Assembly: GCF_000298075.1 (NCBI RefSeq)
Contig: NZ_JH815593.1
Coordinates: 603,674 to 667,673, forward strand
Origin: Staphylococcus massiliensis CCUG 55927
GTDB lineage: Bacteria > Bacillota > Bacilli > Staphylococcales > Staphylococcaceae
Direction: 5' to 3'
DNA: 64,000 nt
Part shown: positions 9,178 to 17,862 of the stretch, piece by piece
Numbering within the stretch: the first letter of the stretch is position 1
How the letters are laid out: every line of letters begins with the position of its first letter
Notes under the pieces: generated by a model
What the model was told of the DNA's origin: nothing
The model's input: the letters and a program-made list of their open reading frames with translations, nothing else
The model's database searches: none
Position numbers and translations under genes: made by a program

Positions 9178-9969
9178 TTATTCTAATGGGTGATCATCGT
9201 TCACAAGAACGCGTTCAATACGTTTTGTACGACCTTCTTTATCAAGGTCAATGATACATCCTGAGAGTACCATACGACCTTCATCTGGTACGACATGACG
9301 TTGCGGTAAACTTGTGATAAAGCGTTCAATAATTTCATCTCGATTAATTCCTAGAATACCGTCGTAATAGCCAGTCATACCTACGTCGGTAATATAGCCT
9401 GTACCTTGAGGTAAAATACGTTCATCGGCCGTTTGGATGTGTGTATGTGTACCTACCATCGCACTCACACGACCATCTAAGAACCATCCCATCGCGTTCT
9501 TCTCAGAAGTCGTCTCAGCGTGAAAGTCTACAAATATATAGTCGGTAACTTGTTTCGCTTCTTCAATTAAAGCGTTCGCTTTTTTAAAAGGATCATCGAT
9601 ATCTTGCATAAATGAACGACCTTGTAAATTGATTATAGCAAGTTTAATATCGTTGATTTGAATGTAACGCATACCAACACCTGGTGCTTCCTCAGGGAAA
9701 TTGGCTGGGCGTACCATGCGTTTCGCATCATCTATAAATTCATATATTTGACGTTGACCATATGTATGGTTACCCATCGTCATAAAGTCTACGCCTTCAC
9801 GTAAAAGTTGCTTATAAATCTTTTCTGTCAAACCTTTGCCGTGTGCAGCATTCTCAGCATTTACAATCGTCACTGTAGGTTTATATTTATTTTTAAGCTT
9901 TTGAAGATAAGTCGAAATAGCTTCACGACCTAATTTCCCAACGATATCCCCAATAAATAAAATTCGCAT
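9178..9969 (-). CDS. ymdB: YmdB, metallophosphoesterase (cyclic-nucleotide phosphodiesterase family)
   Basis: A 263-aa calcineurin-like phosphoesterase (TIGR00282). Metal ligands are visible in GDIVG (D8), VNAENAAHGKG (about 37-47), MGNHTYG (about 66-72), the VDFHAE stretch and VGTHTHIQTAD. B. subtilis YmdB hydrolyses 2',3'-cyclic nucleotides and affects biofilm and motility decisions; the substrate here is inferred. The ATG at 9969 has AAAGGATG seven bases upstream. In B. subtilis ymdB directly follows rny; here two unknown genes lie between them. Confidence 0.93.
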   Translation of the reverse strand: MRILFIGDIVGKLGREAISTYLQKLKNKYKPTVTIVNAENAAHGKGLTEKIYKQLLREGVDFMTMGNHTYGQRQIYEFIDDAKRMVRPANFPEEAPGVGMRYIQINDIKLAIINLQGRSFMQDIDDPFKKANALIEEAKQVTDYIFVDFHAETTSEKNAMGWFLDGRVSAMVGTHTHIQTADERILPQGTGYITDVGMTGYYDGILGINRDEIIERFITSLPQRHVVPDEGRMVLSGCIIDLDKEGRTKRIERVLVNDDHPLE

Positions 9970-10212
9970 GCTTGTTCATCCTTTCATTACCCTAAGTGTA
10001 AAATAATTTGATGAAAATGAAAAGTGAGTGTCAAAATTTGTTCAAATCTGAATGTAAAATAATGTATTAGTTAAATTGTGAGCGGGTATATTAGAATTAC
10101 AAATAAAGATTGTCGCTTGATTGCCTAGGCTATACATGACGATGTCTTTATCTTTTACAATTTTTATCTAAAAATTGGGAATTTTAATTAATTAGGAGAT
10201 GTAAAAAGTAGT

Positions 10213-10428
10213 ATGTCTATTAATATCGAACCAGAAAAATTTGCTGATTTAGTAGTTAAAGCTAATCCATCAAATAGTGAAAATCCTGAGGAAATTTCGA
10301 AGGAAGCACTTGAGCTTTACATCACTGCTTATCGCATGGCTGAAAGATACGCAAATCTTTCAACTGGTTGCCTAGATACTAAGAGCACGATTAAAAAAGT
10401 AAAAGAATCAAAACTACAACTTAGCTAA
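10213..10428 (+). CDS. Small hypothetical protein (71 aa) on the opposite strand
   Basis: I do not recognise this protein. It is 71 aa, highly charged, with no membrane segment, and probably two helices (about 25-47 and 56-69). It is one of only two plus-strand genes in the window. An AGGAG lies 13 bases before the ATG, which is longer than usual, and no alternative in-frame start exists upstream. The 240 bases upstream are AT-rich and shared with the divergent ymdB. A strong bidirectional terminator follows (10510-10557). Being real is supported by the ribosome site, the terminator and the absence of an opposing gene; I am fairly but not fully sure it is expressed. Confidence 0.68.
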   Translation: MSINIEPEKFADLVVKANPSNSENPEEISKEALELYITAYRMAERYANLSTGCLDTKSTIKKVKESKLQLS

Positions 10429-10509
10429 TTAAAGACTATTAATCATTTCACATATATAGAATTAGTTATAGAAGAGACACCTATCGTCTTTTTTAAAAAA
10501 AGAAATTTT

Positions 10510-10557
10510 ACAAGAAAGCGCGAATGCAAATCAATGTTTGTACTCGCGCTTTCTTGT
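10510..10557. terminator. Bidirectional terminator between convergent genes
   Basis: Perfect 14-base inverted repeat ACAAGAAAGCGCGA / TCGCGCTTTCTTGT with a 20-base loop, placed between the ends of two convergent genes. Confidence 0.87.
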
Positions 10558-10568
10558 ATTTTGAGCGG

Positions 10569-11405
10569 TTAAATATTAGAAAATAAGCTTTTATATAGGT
10601 TATATAATTTAGAAGCACATTGCTTTTGATACATACGAATCATACATAAAAAAAGCAGCACACTGCTTAAAATAAACGTTAGAATAGGAAATAGTATACT
10701 TAACTTTAAGAACTCAGATTTAACGTGTTGAATTGGATAGTCATTCGCAATTCCACTTTCATCAACCAGTGTACGATAGTCCATATTACGGTTTACAAAG
10801 TCAGGCGTAAGATTCATATTAAAATCTCTCAGTTGTGAATCAATTTGATAGAGCTTAAGTTGCTCAGGATAGTTCTTGTCTTTAACTAGCAGCGATAGTA
10901 TATAATCCTCAGACAATTTATCCTTTTGATAAATGAGTGCGGCATCTTCATAGCGATGTTGATACGCTTTACCATTTAGCTTAAGCGGTGACATGTCTAC
11001 GCTTTCATCGTTGATATACACATCCGTAAATCCATCATCCTTTTTCTTCTTCTCTAATGTAATCGTTTGATGTGCCATATGGTAACGTTTCGTATAAACC
11101 TCATAGTCTTTGGACAATAATTCATATAACTCATTTTTAGTGCGTGCAAATTGGGAATCATTTTTCTTTAACACGAATTCATGTTCAATCTGAATCGTAC
11201 CAACGCGTTGATTATTTTTACCAACAACGTGCGTAATATCTTCCTCATTGTTTGGTACTTTTAATGTTGTAACAAGATGATGAGACTCATAATCATTAAG
11301 ACTAATCTTTAAAATAATACCATTTATGATAGGTATAAGTGAGCATATAAATAATAAGCTACTTGCTAGCAGCCATAGTATGAGTTTTTTATTTCGTTTA
11401 AGCAT
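10569..11405 (-). CDS. Membrane-anchored hypothetical protein (278 aa)
   Basis: I do not recognise this protein. It has one membrane segment near the N terminus (about 8-31) and one near the C terminus (about 233-256). Between them is a roughly 200-residue, strongly charged region likely outside the cell, with short cytoplasmic tails. No catalytic motif or lipobox is visible. The ATG at 11405 has AGGAG seven bases upstream and a TATAAT (11432-11437) further up. It stands alone between the rny terminator and a bidirectional terminator. It interrupts the rny-ymdB adjacency seen in relatives, so it may be lineage-specific. Confidence 0.85.
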   Translation of the reverse strand: MLKRNKKLILWLLASSLLFICSLIPIINGIILKISLNDYESHHLVTTLKVPNNEEDITHVVGKNNQRVGTIQIEHEFVLKKNDSQFARTKNELYELLSKDYEVYTKRYHMAHQTITLEKKKKDDGFTDVYINDESVDMSPLKLNGKAYQHRYEDAALIYQKDKLSEDYILSLLVKDKNYPEQLKLYQIDSQLRDFNMNLTPDFVNRNMDYRTLVDESGIANDYPIQHVKSEFLKLSILFPILTFILSSVLLFLCMIRMYQKQCASKLYNLYKSLFSNI

Positions 11406-11431
11406 GTCATAACTCCTAAGATGTTTTTTAT

Positions 11432-11437
11432 ATTATA
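11432..11437 (-). promoter_or_regulatory. Probable -10 box of the membrane protein gene
   Basis: TATAAT preceded by TATGG, 26 bases before the ATG. No good -35 is seen, so this rests on one element only. Confidence 0.45.
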
Positions 11438-11498
11438 CCATATCTAATTTTTTAAATATATAATTTATTTTAGAACTTAACTAACGGGCACAAAAAAA

Positions 11499-11529
11499 AA
11501 CGAAACATGATAACATGTCTCGTTTCGTT
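11499..11529 (-). terminator. Terminator of rny
   Basis: Inverted repeat AACGAAAC / GTTTCGTT (with CATG pairing inside), followed on the minus strand by nine T residues, seven bases after the rny stop codon. Confidence 0.9.
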
Positions 11530-11535
11530 AAATCA

Positions 11536-13095
11536 TTATTTTGCATATTCAATTGCTCTCGTCTCTCGAACAACTGTCACTTTAATATGACCTGGGTATT
11601 GAAGTTCATCTTCAATTTGTGATTTTATGTCTCTAGCTAAACGATGTGCTTTTAAATCATCTATAGAATCTGGCGATACGACAACGCGTATTTCTCGTCC
11701 AGCTTGAATTGCGAATGCTTTTTCAACACCATCATAACTTTCAGATAATTCTTCTAAGCGCTCTAAACGCTTGATGTAATTTTCAAGTGTTTCTTTACGT
11801 GCGCCTGGTCGTGCTGCTGATAACGCATCGGCTGCGGCTACAAGAATTGAAATAATCGTTGTTGGCTCAACATCTCCGTGGTGAGAATGGATGGCATTGA
11901 TAACCGTTTCAGACTCTTTATATTTCTTAGCGAGTTCTACACCAATCTCCACGTGACTACCTTCAACTTCATGATCGATAGCTTTACCGATATCATGTAA
12001 CAATCCTGCACGTTTAGCGAGCGTTACATCTTCACCAAGTTCAGCTGCAAGCATACCAGATAGATGTGCAACTTCAATAGAATGTTTAAGTACATTCTGA
12101 CCGTAACTTGTACGGTATTGCATTCTACCGAGAATCTTAATAAGATCTGGATGCATGTTATGTACATTTAATTCAAATGTAGCTTGTTCACCAGCATCGC
12201 GAATAATCTCATCAACTTCTTTACGTGCTTTATCAACCATATCTTCAATTCTTCCTGGATGAATACGGCCATCAGAAACAAGATTAACTAAAGCTGTACG
12301 TGCAATTTCACGTCTTATAGGATCAAAACCTGATAAAATAACAGCTTCAGGCGTATCATCAATAATTAAATCAATGCCTGTTAATGTTTCTAATGTACGA
12401 ATGTTACGACCTTCACGACCGATAATTCGACCTTTCATTTCATCATTAGGTAAGTTAACAACAGATACAGTAGACTCAGTCGTATGTTCAGCTGCAAGGC
12501 GCTGTACAGTTGTTGCTAAAATTTCTTTTGCAGTCTTATCAACTTTTTCTTTCGCTTCTTTTTCCTTTTCTTTAACAAGTATTGCAATATCATGTGACAG
12601 TTCTTCTTCCACACGAAGAAGTTGTTCGTTACGAGCTTCCTCTTGTGTGAGACCGGAGATGCGTTCTAGTTCTTGTTCGTGCTTCATTATTATTGTTTGA
12701 ACACTTCGCTCATTTGCATCTACTTGTTGTTGTCTTTCTTCAATTTTAGATTCCTTTTGCTCTAAAATCTCGTCTTTTTTATCTAAAAGATCCGATTTTC
12801 GCTCCAAGTTTTCTTCCTTTTGAAGAAGTCGGGTTTCTTGTCTTTGAAGATCACCACGTCTCTCTCTAAGTTCGTTTTCAGCGTTTTCTCGTATTAATTG
12901 GTTTTCTTCTTTGGCTTCTATTAATTTTTCTTTTTTGAGATTAGCTGCTGATCTTTTTGCTTGTTCGATGATATCTTCAGCAGTTTGCCTTGCTTGTATT
13001 TGTTTGCTCTGCAATAAGTGATGGGCAATGAAATACCCTACAACAACTCCTAGAATTACTCCTAGCAAAATGAGTAAGAGGGTTAATAAATTCAC
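11536..13095 (-). CDS. rny: Ribonuclease Y (CvfA)
   Basis: Membrane-anchored endoribonuclease that starts decay and processing of many mRNAs. Domain order: an N-terminal membrane helix (about 2-25), a long charged coiled coil (about 30-200), a KH domain with [14 protein letters not shown] (about 222-235), and an HD domain with the metal-binding [10 protein letters not shown] (about 367-376). At 519 aa it is full length. The start is GTG (13093-13095), seven bases after AAAGGAGG. It has its own promoter and terminator, so it is monocistronic. In staphylococci it is also called CvfA, a virulence regulator. The RicA partner gene is in the same window. Confidence 0.96.
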   Translation of the reverse strand: MNLLTLLLILLGVILGVVVGYFIAHHLLQSKQIQARQTAEDIIEQAKRSAANLKKEKLIEAKEENQLIRENAENELRERRGDLQRQETRLLQKEENLERKSDLLDKKDEILEQKESKIEERQQQVDANERSVQTIIMKHEQELERISGLTQEEARNEQLLRVEEELSHDIAILVKEKEKEAKEKVDKTAKEILATTVQRLAAEHTTESTVSVVNLPNDEMKGRIIGREGRNIRTLETLTGIDLIIDDTPEAVILSGFDPIRREIARTALVNLVSDGRIHPGRIEDMVDKARKEVDEIIRDAGEQATFELNVHNMHPDLIKILGRMQYRTSYGQNVLKHSIEVAHLSGMLAAELGEDVTLAKRAGLLHDIGKAIDHEVEGSHVEIGVELAKKYKESETVINAIHSHHGDVEPTTIISILVAAADALSAARPGARKETLENYIKRLERLEELSESYDGVEKAFAIQAGREIRVVVSPDSIDDLKAHRLARDIKSQIEDELQYPGHIKVTVVRETRAIEYAK

Positions 13096-13179
13096 ACAAA
13101 CACCTCCTTTTTCTAGGATTTGGTACTGTATATCAAATCTAATATGATTATATGAATTATATAAGAATCATACATATCA

Positions 13180-13209
13180 ATTGTACGTTTAATGATAGAG
13201 TAGTGTCAA
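13180..13209 (-). promoter_or_regulatory. Promoter of rny
   Basis: TTGACA (-35, 13204-13209), 18-base spacer, TACAAT (-10, 13180-13185). The transcript would carry a leader of about 80 bases. Confidence 0.75.
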
Positions 13210-13339
13210 GGTTTCCCCTTACCTTTATCGTTTATGATTTTATAATTTTTATTTTATTTTTGGAAAAATTTCCCACCGATTTAAATATAGAAATTTTATC
13301 TAAATAACCAAGCCATTTTTTCGACTTTTCAATAAAAAA

Positions 13340-13375
13340 AGACATAGTTGGATTATTAAACGTCCAACCATGTCT
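13340..13375 (-). terminator. Terminator of recA
   Basis: Thirteen-base stem AGACATAGTTGGA / TCCAACCATGTCT (one G-U type mismatch), followed on the minus strand by seven T residues. It is centred about 37 bases after the recA stop. Confidence 0.9.
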
Positions 13376-13394
13376 TAATTGATTATAAGATAAC

Positions 13395-14438
13395 TTATTC
13401 GTCAAATAACGTTGGTGATTCATTTTCTTCTGTTTCTTCAACATCACCGTCTTTAATTCCTAATGTTTCACGTAGTTTTTGATCGATTTCGTTCATAATT
13501 TCAGGATTTTCTTTTAAGTAGTTTTTAACATTTTCTTTACCTTGACCCATGCGGTCACCATTATAAGAATACCAAGCACCTGATTTATCGATAATATCGT
13601 TTTGAACACCTAAATCGATGATTTCGCCTTCTTTAGAGATACCTTTACCATACATAATATCAACTTCAGCAATTCTAAATGGTGGTGCAACTTTGTTCTT
13701 AACAACTTTAAGTTTCGTACGGTTACCTACGATATCTTGACCTTGTTTAAGTTGTTCGGCACGTCTAACTTCTAAACGAACTGAACTATAGAATTTAAGT
13801 GCACGGCCACCAGGCGTTGTTTCAGGATTACCAAACATAACGCCAACTTTTTCACGGATTTGGTTGATAAAGATAGCAGTCGTATTTGATTTTGAAATAG
13901 CACCAGAAAGTTTACGTAGCGCTTGAGACATTAAGCGGGCTTGTAAACCAACGTGCGCGTCGCCCATCTCACCTTCAATTTCTGCTTTAGGTGTTAAAGC
14001 AGCTACAGAGTCGACAACGACAATGTCAACGGCACCACTACGAACGAAAGCTTCAGCGATTTCTAAACCTTGCTCACCGTGGTCTGGTTGAGATAGGTAT
14101 AAATTATTTATGTCTACACCTAATGCTTCAGCATAAACTGGGTCTAAAGCGTGTTCGGCATCGATAAATGCTGCAATACCGCCATTCTTCTGAACTTCAG
14201 CGATAGCATGTAATGCAACTGTTGTTTTACCTGAACTTTCAGGACCATATACCTCTATGATACGGCCTTTAGGATAACCGCCTACACCTAACGCGTTATC
14301 AAGCGTTACAGAACCACTTGATACACTAGAAACACGGCGACCTTTGTTGTCACCTAGTTTCATAACTGCACCTTTACCGAAAGATTTTTCCATATTCTTA
14401 ATGACTGTATCTAAAGCCTTTTGACGTTCATTACTCAA
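13395..14438 (-). CDS. recA: RecA recombinase
   Basis: Strand-exchange ATPase for homologous repair and co-protease for LexA cleavage. Walker A GPESSGKT is at 65-72, followed by [10 protein letters not shown] and the DNA-binding loops around [13 protein letters not shown]. The tail (about 325-347) is acidic, as normal. At 347 aa the length matches staphylococcal RecA. The start is TTG (14436-14438), seven bases after AGGGGG; the next in-frame ATG would delete the conserved N terminus. It is monocistronic, with a defined promoter, two LexA-type boxes and a strong terminator, as expected for SOS control. Confidence 0.97.
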   Translation of the reverse strand: MSNERQKALDTVIKNMEKSFGKGAVMKLGDNKGRRVSSVSSGSVTLDNALGVGGYPKGRIIEVYGPESSGKTTVALHAIAEVQKNGGIAAFIDAEHALDPVYAEALGVDINNLYLSQPDHGEQGLEIAEAFVRSGAVDIVVVDSVAALTPKAEIEGEMGDAHVGLQARLMSQALRKLSGAISKSNTTAIFINQIREKVGVMFGNPETTPGGRALKFYSSVRLEVRRAEQLKQGQDIVGNRTKLKVVKNKVAPPFRIAEVDIMYGKGISKEGEIIDLGVQNDIIDKSGAWYSYNGDRMGQGKENVKNYLKENPEIMNEIDQKLRETLGIKDGDVEETEENESPTLFDE

Positions 14439-14481
14439 TTTGGAACCCCCTATTTGAATTCTCTTTTTTAGATTTACCCAT

Positions 14482-14510
14482 ACTATACAACCTATTTTTT
14501 AAAAATACAA
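14482..14510 (-). promoter_or_regulatory. Promoter of recA
   Basis: TTGTAT (-35, 14505-14510), 17-base spacer, TATAGT (-10, 14482-14487), about 45 bases before the TTG start. Confidence 0.78.
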
Positions 14511-14518
14511 GCATTTTG

Positions 14519-14532
14519 CGAATATCCGTTCG
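14519..14532. promoter_or_regulatory. LexA-type SOS box upstream of recA
   Basis: CGAATATCCGTTCG matches nine of the ten fixed positions of the Gram-positive LexA box (CGAAC-N4-GTTCG). It ends eight bases upstream of the recA -35 box. Confidence 0.72.
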
Positions 14533-14561
14533 ATATTTTAAGCGAAATATCGTCATATTTA

Positions 14562-14575
14562 CGAACATGCGTTTT
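14562..14575. promoter_or_regulatory. Second possible LexA box, distal
   Basis: CGAACATGCGTTTT keeps the CGAAC-N4-GTT core (8 of 10 fixed positions). It lies 43 bases upstream of the first box, centre to centre, and just beyond the cinA stop codon. Confidence 0.5.
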
Positions 14576-14596
14576 CAATTTCTAAGAAACTGAGCA

Positions 14597-15748
14597 CTAA
14601 GTTGTACGGTTTAAATCTTTTAGTAAACGTATGAGTACATAATTTTGACTTCTGTCTCTTTTTAATGTGTAATTATGAGACATTTCAAATTGCATCGACT
14701 TAAAGTGATCGTTTTTAAGGATGCCAACGTATATTGTTTTACCTTCATTACAAATAGATATACCTATTTTGCTTTTAAATAAGGATTGAACGAGCTGCGC
14801 ACTAAATTCTAATCGCGCTTCAACTGGCATGTTAGGATCTACGAAGGCCTCATTCTCAGGAAGATACCCTGTTAAAAGTTTCTGATCATTATAAGCTTGA
14901 AGTCGCGGATAAAGTGCGCCTTCAGACACTTCGTCATAGATACTAATTGAGTCTTGTAGTTCATGCATAAAGGCTTCCTCAAGTAATACATCATCTGAAC
15001 CGTAATAATACATACCGATACGACTTAAAATCTCATCTTTAACGGGTTGAATGTTAGCTTTGCATTGATCAATCGTTTCGTCTTTAGAAGTTAGACGAAT
15101 CTTTACTTCATGTGCACCAGCTAAAGGTGCAATTGTAGGATTTGTTTGTGCATCAATTAAATCCATCAATTCTGTTTCAACTTGTGATTCTCCGATGCCA
15201 CAGAATTTTAGCATTTCTGAATAGATGGTATTCTCATCGTTCGTAAAGTAAGGCATTAACTCATGCTTAACCATGGGTTTTAGTTCACGAGGAGGTCCAG
15301 GTAATAAAGCGACGATCTTACTGTCCTTTTCAAGATACATACCTGGTGCCATGCCAACTTCATTCTTAAGTACTTTAGAACCTTTAATAACGAGTGCTTG
15401 TTGTTTATTATTAGGTGTCATCGTTTTATTTTGTTCTTTAAAGTAGTTTTCAATATATGTCATGGCTTCTTGGTCCATCTCTAAAGTTGTATTAAATAAA
15501 GAAGCTACAGTTTGTTTCGTTAAATCATCTTTCGTAGGTCCTAAACCACCTGTTAAGATAACGGCATCATGATATTTGAGTGCTTCTGACATCACACGTT
15601 CTAAACGTTTAGGATTATCACCTACAACGATATGTTGTAAGACATCATGTCCCACTTCATTAAATCTTTGAGATAAATACGTACCGTTCGTATTTGTAAT
15701 TTGACCAAGTAAGAGTTCTGAACCTACAGCGATGATACATATTTTCAT
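14597..15748 (-). CDS. cinA: CinA family protein with degenerate C-terminal deamidase domain
   Basis: Competence/damage-inducible protein CinA, 383 aa. The N-terminal molybdopterin-binding-like (COG1058) domain is intact: AVGSELLLGQI (7-17), LTGGLGPTKDDLT (about 65-77), PGPPRELKPM. In other bacteria the C-terminal domain is the NMN deamidase PncC with an ESCTGG catalytic motif. Here the equivalent stretch reads DEVSEG and the later TGIAGP-like motif is missing, so deamidase activity is unlikely. I believe S. aureus CinA shows similar decay. The start is ATG at 15748 with AAGGAGG eight bases upstream. It is adjacent to recA, as in most Firmicutes. Confidence 0.92.
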   Translation of the reverse strand: MKICIIAVGSELLLGQITNTNGTYLSQRFNEVGHDVLQHIVVGDNPKRLERVMSEALKYHDAVILTGGLGPTKDDLTKQTVASLFNTTLEMDQEAMTYIENYFKEQNKTMTPNNKQQALVIKGSKVLKNEVGMAPGMYLEKDSKIVALLPGPPRELKPMVKHELMPYFTNDENTIYSEMLKFCGIGESQVETELMDLIDAQTNPTIAPLAGAHEVKIRLTSKDETIDQCKANIQPVKDEILSRIGMYYYGSDDVLLEEAFMHELQDSISIYDEVSEGALYPRLQAYNDQKLLTGYLPENEAFVDPNMPVEARLEFSAQLVQSLFKSKIGISICNEGKTIYVGILKNDHFKSMQFEMSHNYTLKRDRSQNYVLIRLLKDLNRTT

Positions 15749-15775
15749 ATGTGGATCCTCCTTAAATATAGAAAA

Positions 15776-15859
15776 AGCCTGAGACGTGTATAAGCATTTT
15801 ATATGCTTGTTTCAATTCACAATCGTTAAAACGTGAGAATTGAGGATGCGTCCCAGACT
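15776..15859 (-). terminator. Large terminator structure downstream of pgsA
   Basis: An outer stem AGCCTGAGACG / CGTCCCAGACT (with G-U pairs) encloses two smaller hairpins (AAGCAT/ATGCTT and TCAATTC/GAATTGA). On the minus strand five T residues follow. It separates pgsA from cinA. Confidence 0.75.
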
Positions 15860-15883
15860 TATCGAATCATTGATTATTATATG

Positions 15884-16459
15884 TTATTTTTTACTATTTT
15901 GTAAGAATACTGCTCGACCTTTATAAAAGTATTCAATACCTGAAAGAATCGTAAAGAATACGCCGATATAAAGTAAAATTTGACCTAAATAAATTCCGAA
16001 TGGATCGCCAAATAATAATAAGATAATTGCTACCATCGTTACGGCAGTTTTAATTTTTCCTAATTGACCTGCAGCACTTACATAACCTTGTTCTATTTGT
16101 AATAAACGTAGTCCTGTTACAGCAAATTCACGCGCAATTATAATGATTGCTACTACTGAATTTGTGATATCAAGTTGCACAAGTACGATTAAAGCACTTG
16201 ATACAAGTAATTTATCTGCTAATGGATCTAAGAATTTACCCATGTTTGTAACAAGTTGCCACTTACGTGCAAGGTAACCATCTACCCAGTCACTGACAGA
16301 TGCTAATACAAAGATAATACCACTTATAATTAGCTCTATTCTTACATTATTTCCACCTAAAATTGAGATTGAACCAAACCCAAAATTATTGAGTGCAAAT
16401 ATAATAAATACTGGAATCAAAATAACACGAAATAATGTAATTTGATTAGGTATATTCAT
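15884..16459 (-). CDS. pgsA: CDP-diacylglycerol-glycerol-3-phosphate 3-phosphatidyltransferase
   Basis: Makes phosphatidylglycerophosphate, the committed step to phosphatidylglycerol and cardiolipin. It is a multi-pass membrane protein of 191 aa. The CDP-alcohol phosphotransferase signature D-G-x2-A-R-x8-G-x3-D-x3-D is present as [17 protein letters not shown] (about 61-83). I chose the ATG at 16459, seven bases after AGAGG; a TTG two codons earlier is less well placed. It is the last gene of the spoIIIE-ymf-pgsA run and is followed by a terminator. Confidence 0.95.
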   Translation of the reverse strand: MNIPNQITLFRVILIPVFIIFALNNFGFGSISILGGNNVRIELIISGIIFVLASVSDWVDGYLARKWQLVTNMGKFLDPLADKLLVSSALIVLVQLDITNSVVAIIIIAREFAVTGLRLLQIEQGYVSAAGQLGKIKTAVTMVAIILLLFGDPFGIYLGQILLYIGVFFTILSGIEYFYKGRAVFLQNSKK

Positions 16460-16510
16460 TTTCAAGCCTCTTTTCTAAAATCATTCTTGCTCTATTATAC
16501 ATGAATTTTT

Positions 16511-16906
16511 TTAAAATACGAGTGCCATTATAACCCAAATTACAGCCGTAATGATGACAAAGCTTGAAACGAGTGTGCTGAGCTGGTAAATATCTTTATT
16601 ATTTTTACGATATGTAGGAACTGTTTTATCGTTTGAAAATTTCTCAAGTGCTTTTTCGGCAGAGTACTTTGTACGCGGTAACTCATCACGATGTTGTTCG
16701 ATTAATCGATTACCATCTATGTTAACTGCGCTCGCATACTTATGAATAAATCCTTTAACATATTTAGAAGAAGCAACACTTTTAAAGTCATTGTTTTCAA
16801 TACTTCTCAAAGTATCGCCTTGAATGCCTGTTTTGTCTGCAATTTCATGTAACGTCATACCCAAATTTTCACGTTTAGATTTTAAAATTTGACCTAACTC
16901 TGCCAC
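16511..16906 (-). CDS. ymfM: YmfM, RodZ-like helix-turn-helix membrane protein
   Basis: A 131-aa protein with an N-terminal Xre-type helix-turn-helix of the RodZ kind (about 4-68, with LGQILKSKRENLGMTLHEIA) and one membrane segment at the C terminus (about 110-130). It lacks the extracellular domain of full RodZ. RodZ-type proteins link the cell-shape machinery to the membrane; in a coccus the role is uncertain. The start is GTG (16904-16906), nine bases after AGGAG, which overlaps the end of ymfK. It lies between ymfK and pgsA, as in B. subtilis. Confidence 0.88.
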   Translation of the reverse strand: MAELGQILKSKRENLGMTLHEIADKTGIQGDTLRSIENNDFKSVASSKYVKGFIHKYASAVNIDGNRLIEQHRDELPRTKYSAEKALEKFSNDKTVPTYRKNNKDIYQLSTLVSSFVIITAVIWVIMALVF

Positions 16907-16918
16907 TTACATTCACTC

Positions 16919-17758
16919 CTAATTTGAAAAGAAACCGAATCCGTCTCCGAAATCTCCCATGTCATTACTAAAATCAAGGTTATTCTTTTGTTTCACAGTT
17001 TGTTTTTTCATATGTTCATATTGAATTTCTTGGTCATGATTTTCTCGTAATTCAATAATATAATCAAAGTCATCCATCTCATATTCACTACTTTGAACAA
17101 ATAAATCTGGATGCTCAACAACTTTAACCACTGGCATCGTCATAACTTCACGTACAAGGTCTTGGTGTTTTTGATTGCTTTCACGTGCAGTAACGGCGCC
17201 ATCAATGATATAAACATGGTCATCACCATATTCACCTTTAATGAGTGAGCTTCTTACCGTTTGTTTAATCAACGTTGAACTAATAAACAACCATCTCTTG
17301 TGCGCACATACACTGCCTGCAACAATTGATTCAGTCTTACCTACACGCGGCATACCACGAATTCCGATAAGCTTGTGCCCTTCTTCTTTAAAGATTTCAG
17401 CTAAAAAGTCGACAAGTAAACCGAGGTCTTCACGTTCGAATTTATATGTCTTTTTATCTTCTTTATCTTGTTTAATATAACGACCGTGTCGAACTGCTAA
17501 ACGGTCACGAAGTTCAGGATCTCTTAACTTCGTTAATGAAATGTCATCAATCTCTTGAATAATAGATTCAAAGCGATTAATTTTTTCATAACTATCAGAC
17601 TTAATTAATAATGCACGTTTACCTTGATCAAGACCATTAATTGTAACAATGTTAATGCCTAACATACCAAGTAAACTTGAAATATCCCCCAACAAACCTG
17701 CTCTGTTCATTTTAATATCATATTCTAAGTACCATTCTTTCTTTGTAACTGCTGTCAT
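16919..17758 (-). CDS. ymfK: YmfK, DUF3388 family protein
   Basis: A 279-aa cytoplasmic protein of unknown role, conserved in Firmicutes next to ymfM and pgsA. The N terminus (about 5-85) looks like an ACT-type regulatory fold (DIKMNRAGLLGDISSLLGML). A P-loop-like GMPRVGKTES follows at 135-144, and the C terminus ends in a Phe/Gly/Asp-rich tail. I chose the ATG at 17758, with AAGGGG nine bases upstream, over an in-frame upstream start (17779) that has no ribosome site. No function should be assumed beyond possible nucleotide binding. Confidence 0.87.
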   Translation of the reverse strand: MTAVTKKEWYLEYDIKMNRAGLLGDISSLLGMLGINIVTINGLDQGKRALLIKSDSYEKINRFESIIQEIDDISLTKLRDPELRDRLAVRHGRYIKQDKEDKKTYKFEREDLGLLVDFLAEIFKEEGHKLIGIRGMPRVGKTESIVAGSVCAHKRWLFISSTLIKQTVRSSLIKGEYGDDHVYIIDGAVTARESNQKHQDLVREVMTMPVVKVVEHPDLFVQSSEYEMDDFDYIIELRENHDQEIQYEHMKKQTVKQKNNLDFSNDMGDFGDGFGFFSN

Positions 17759-17862
17759 GATATGACACCCCTTAATCACAATTCAGTAAGCGTTTTATTA
17801 CTTTATATCATAACACTTAGTTATAAAGACATTCAAAGCTTTTCTGAATTGTCGCTTAAGTT

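Noticed and set aside
12374-12700. A 108-codon Ser/Cys-rich plus-strand frame inside rny
   Set aside because: Shadow of the rny coiled-coil and KH region with no ribosome site.
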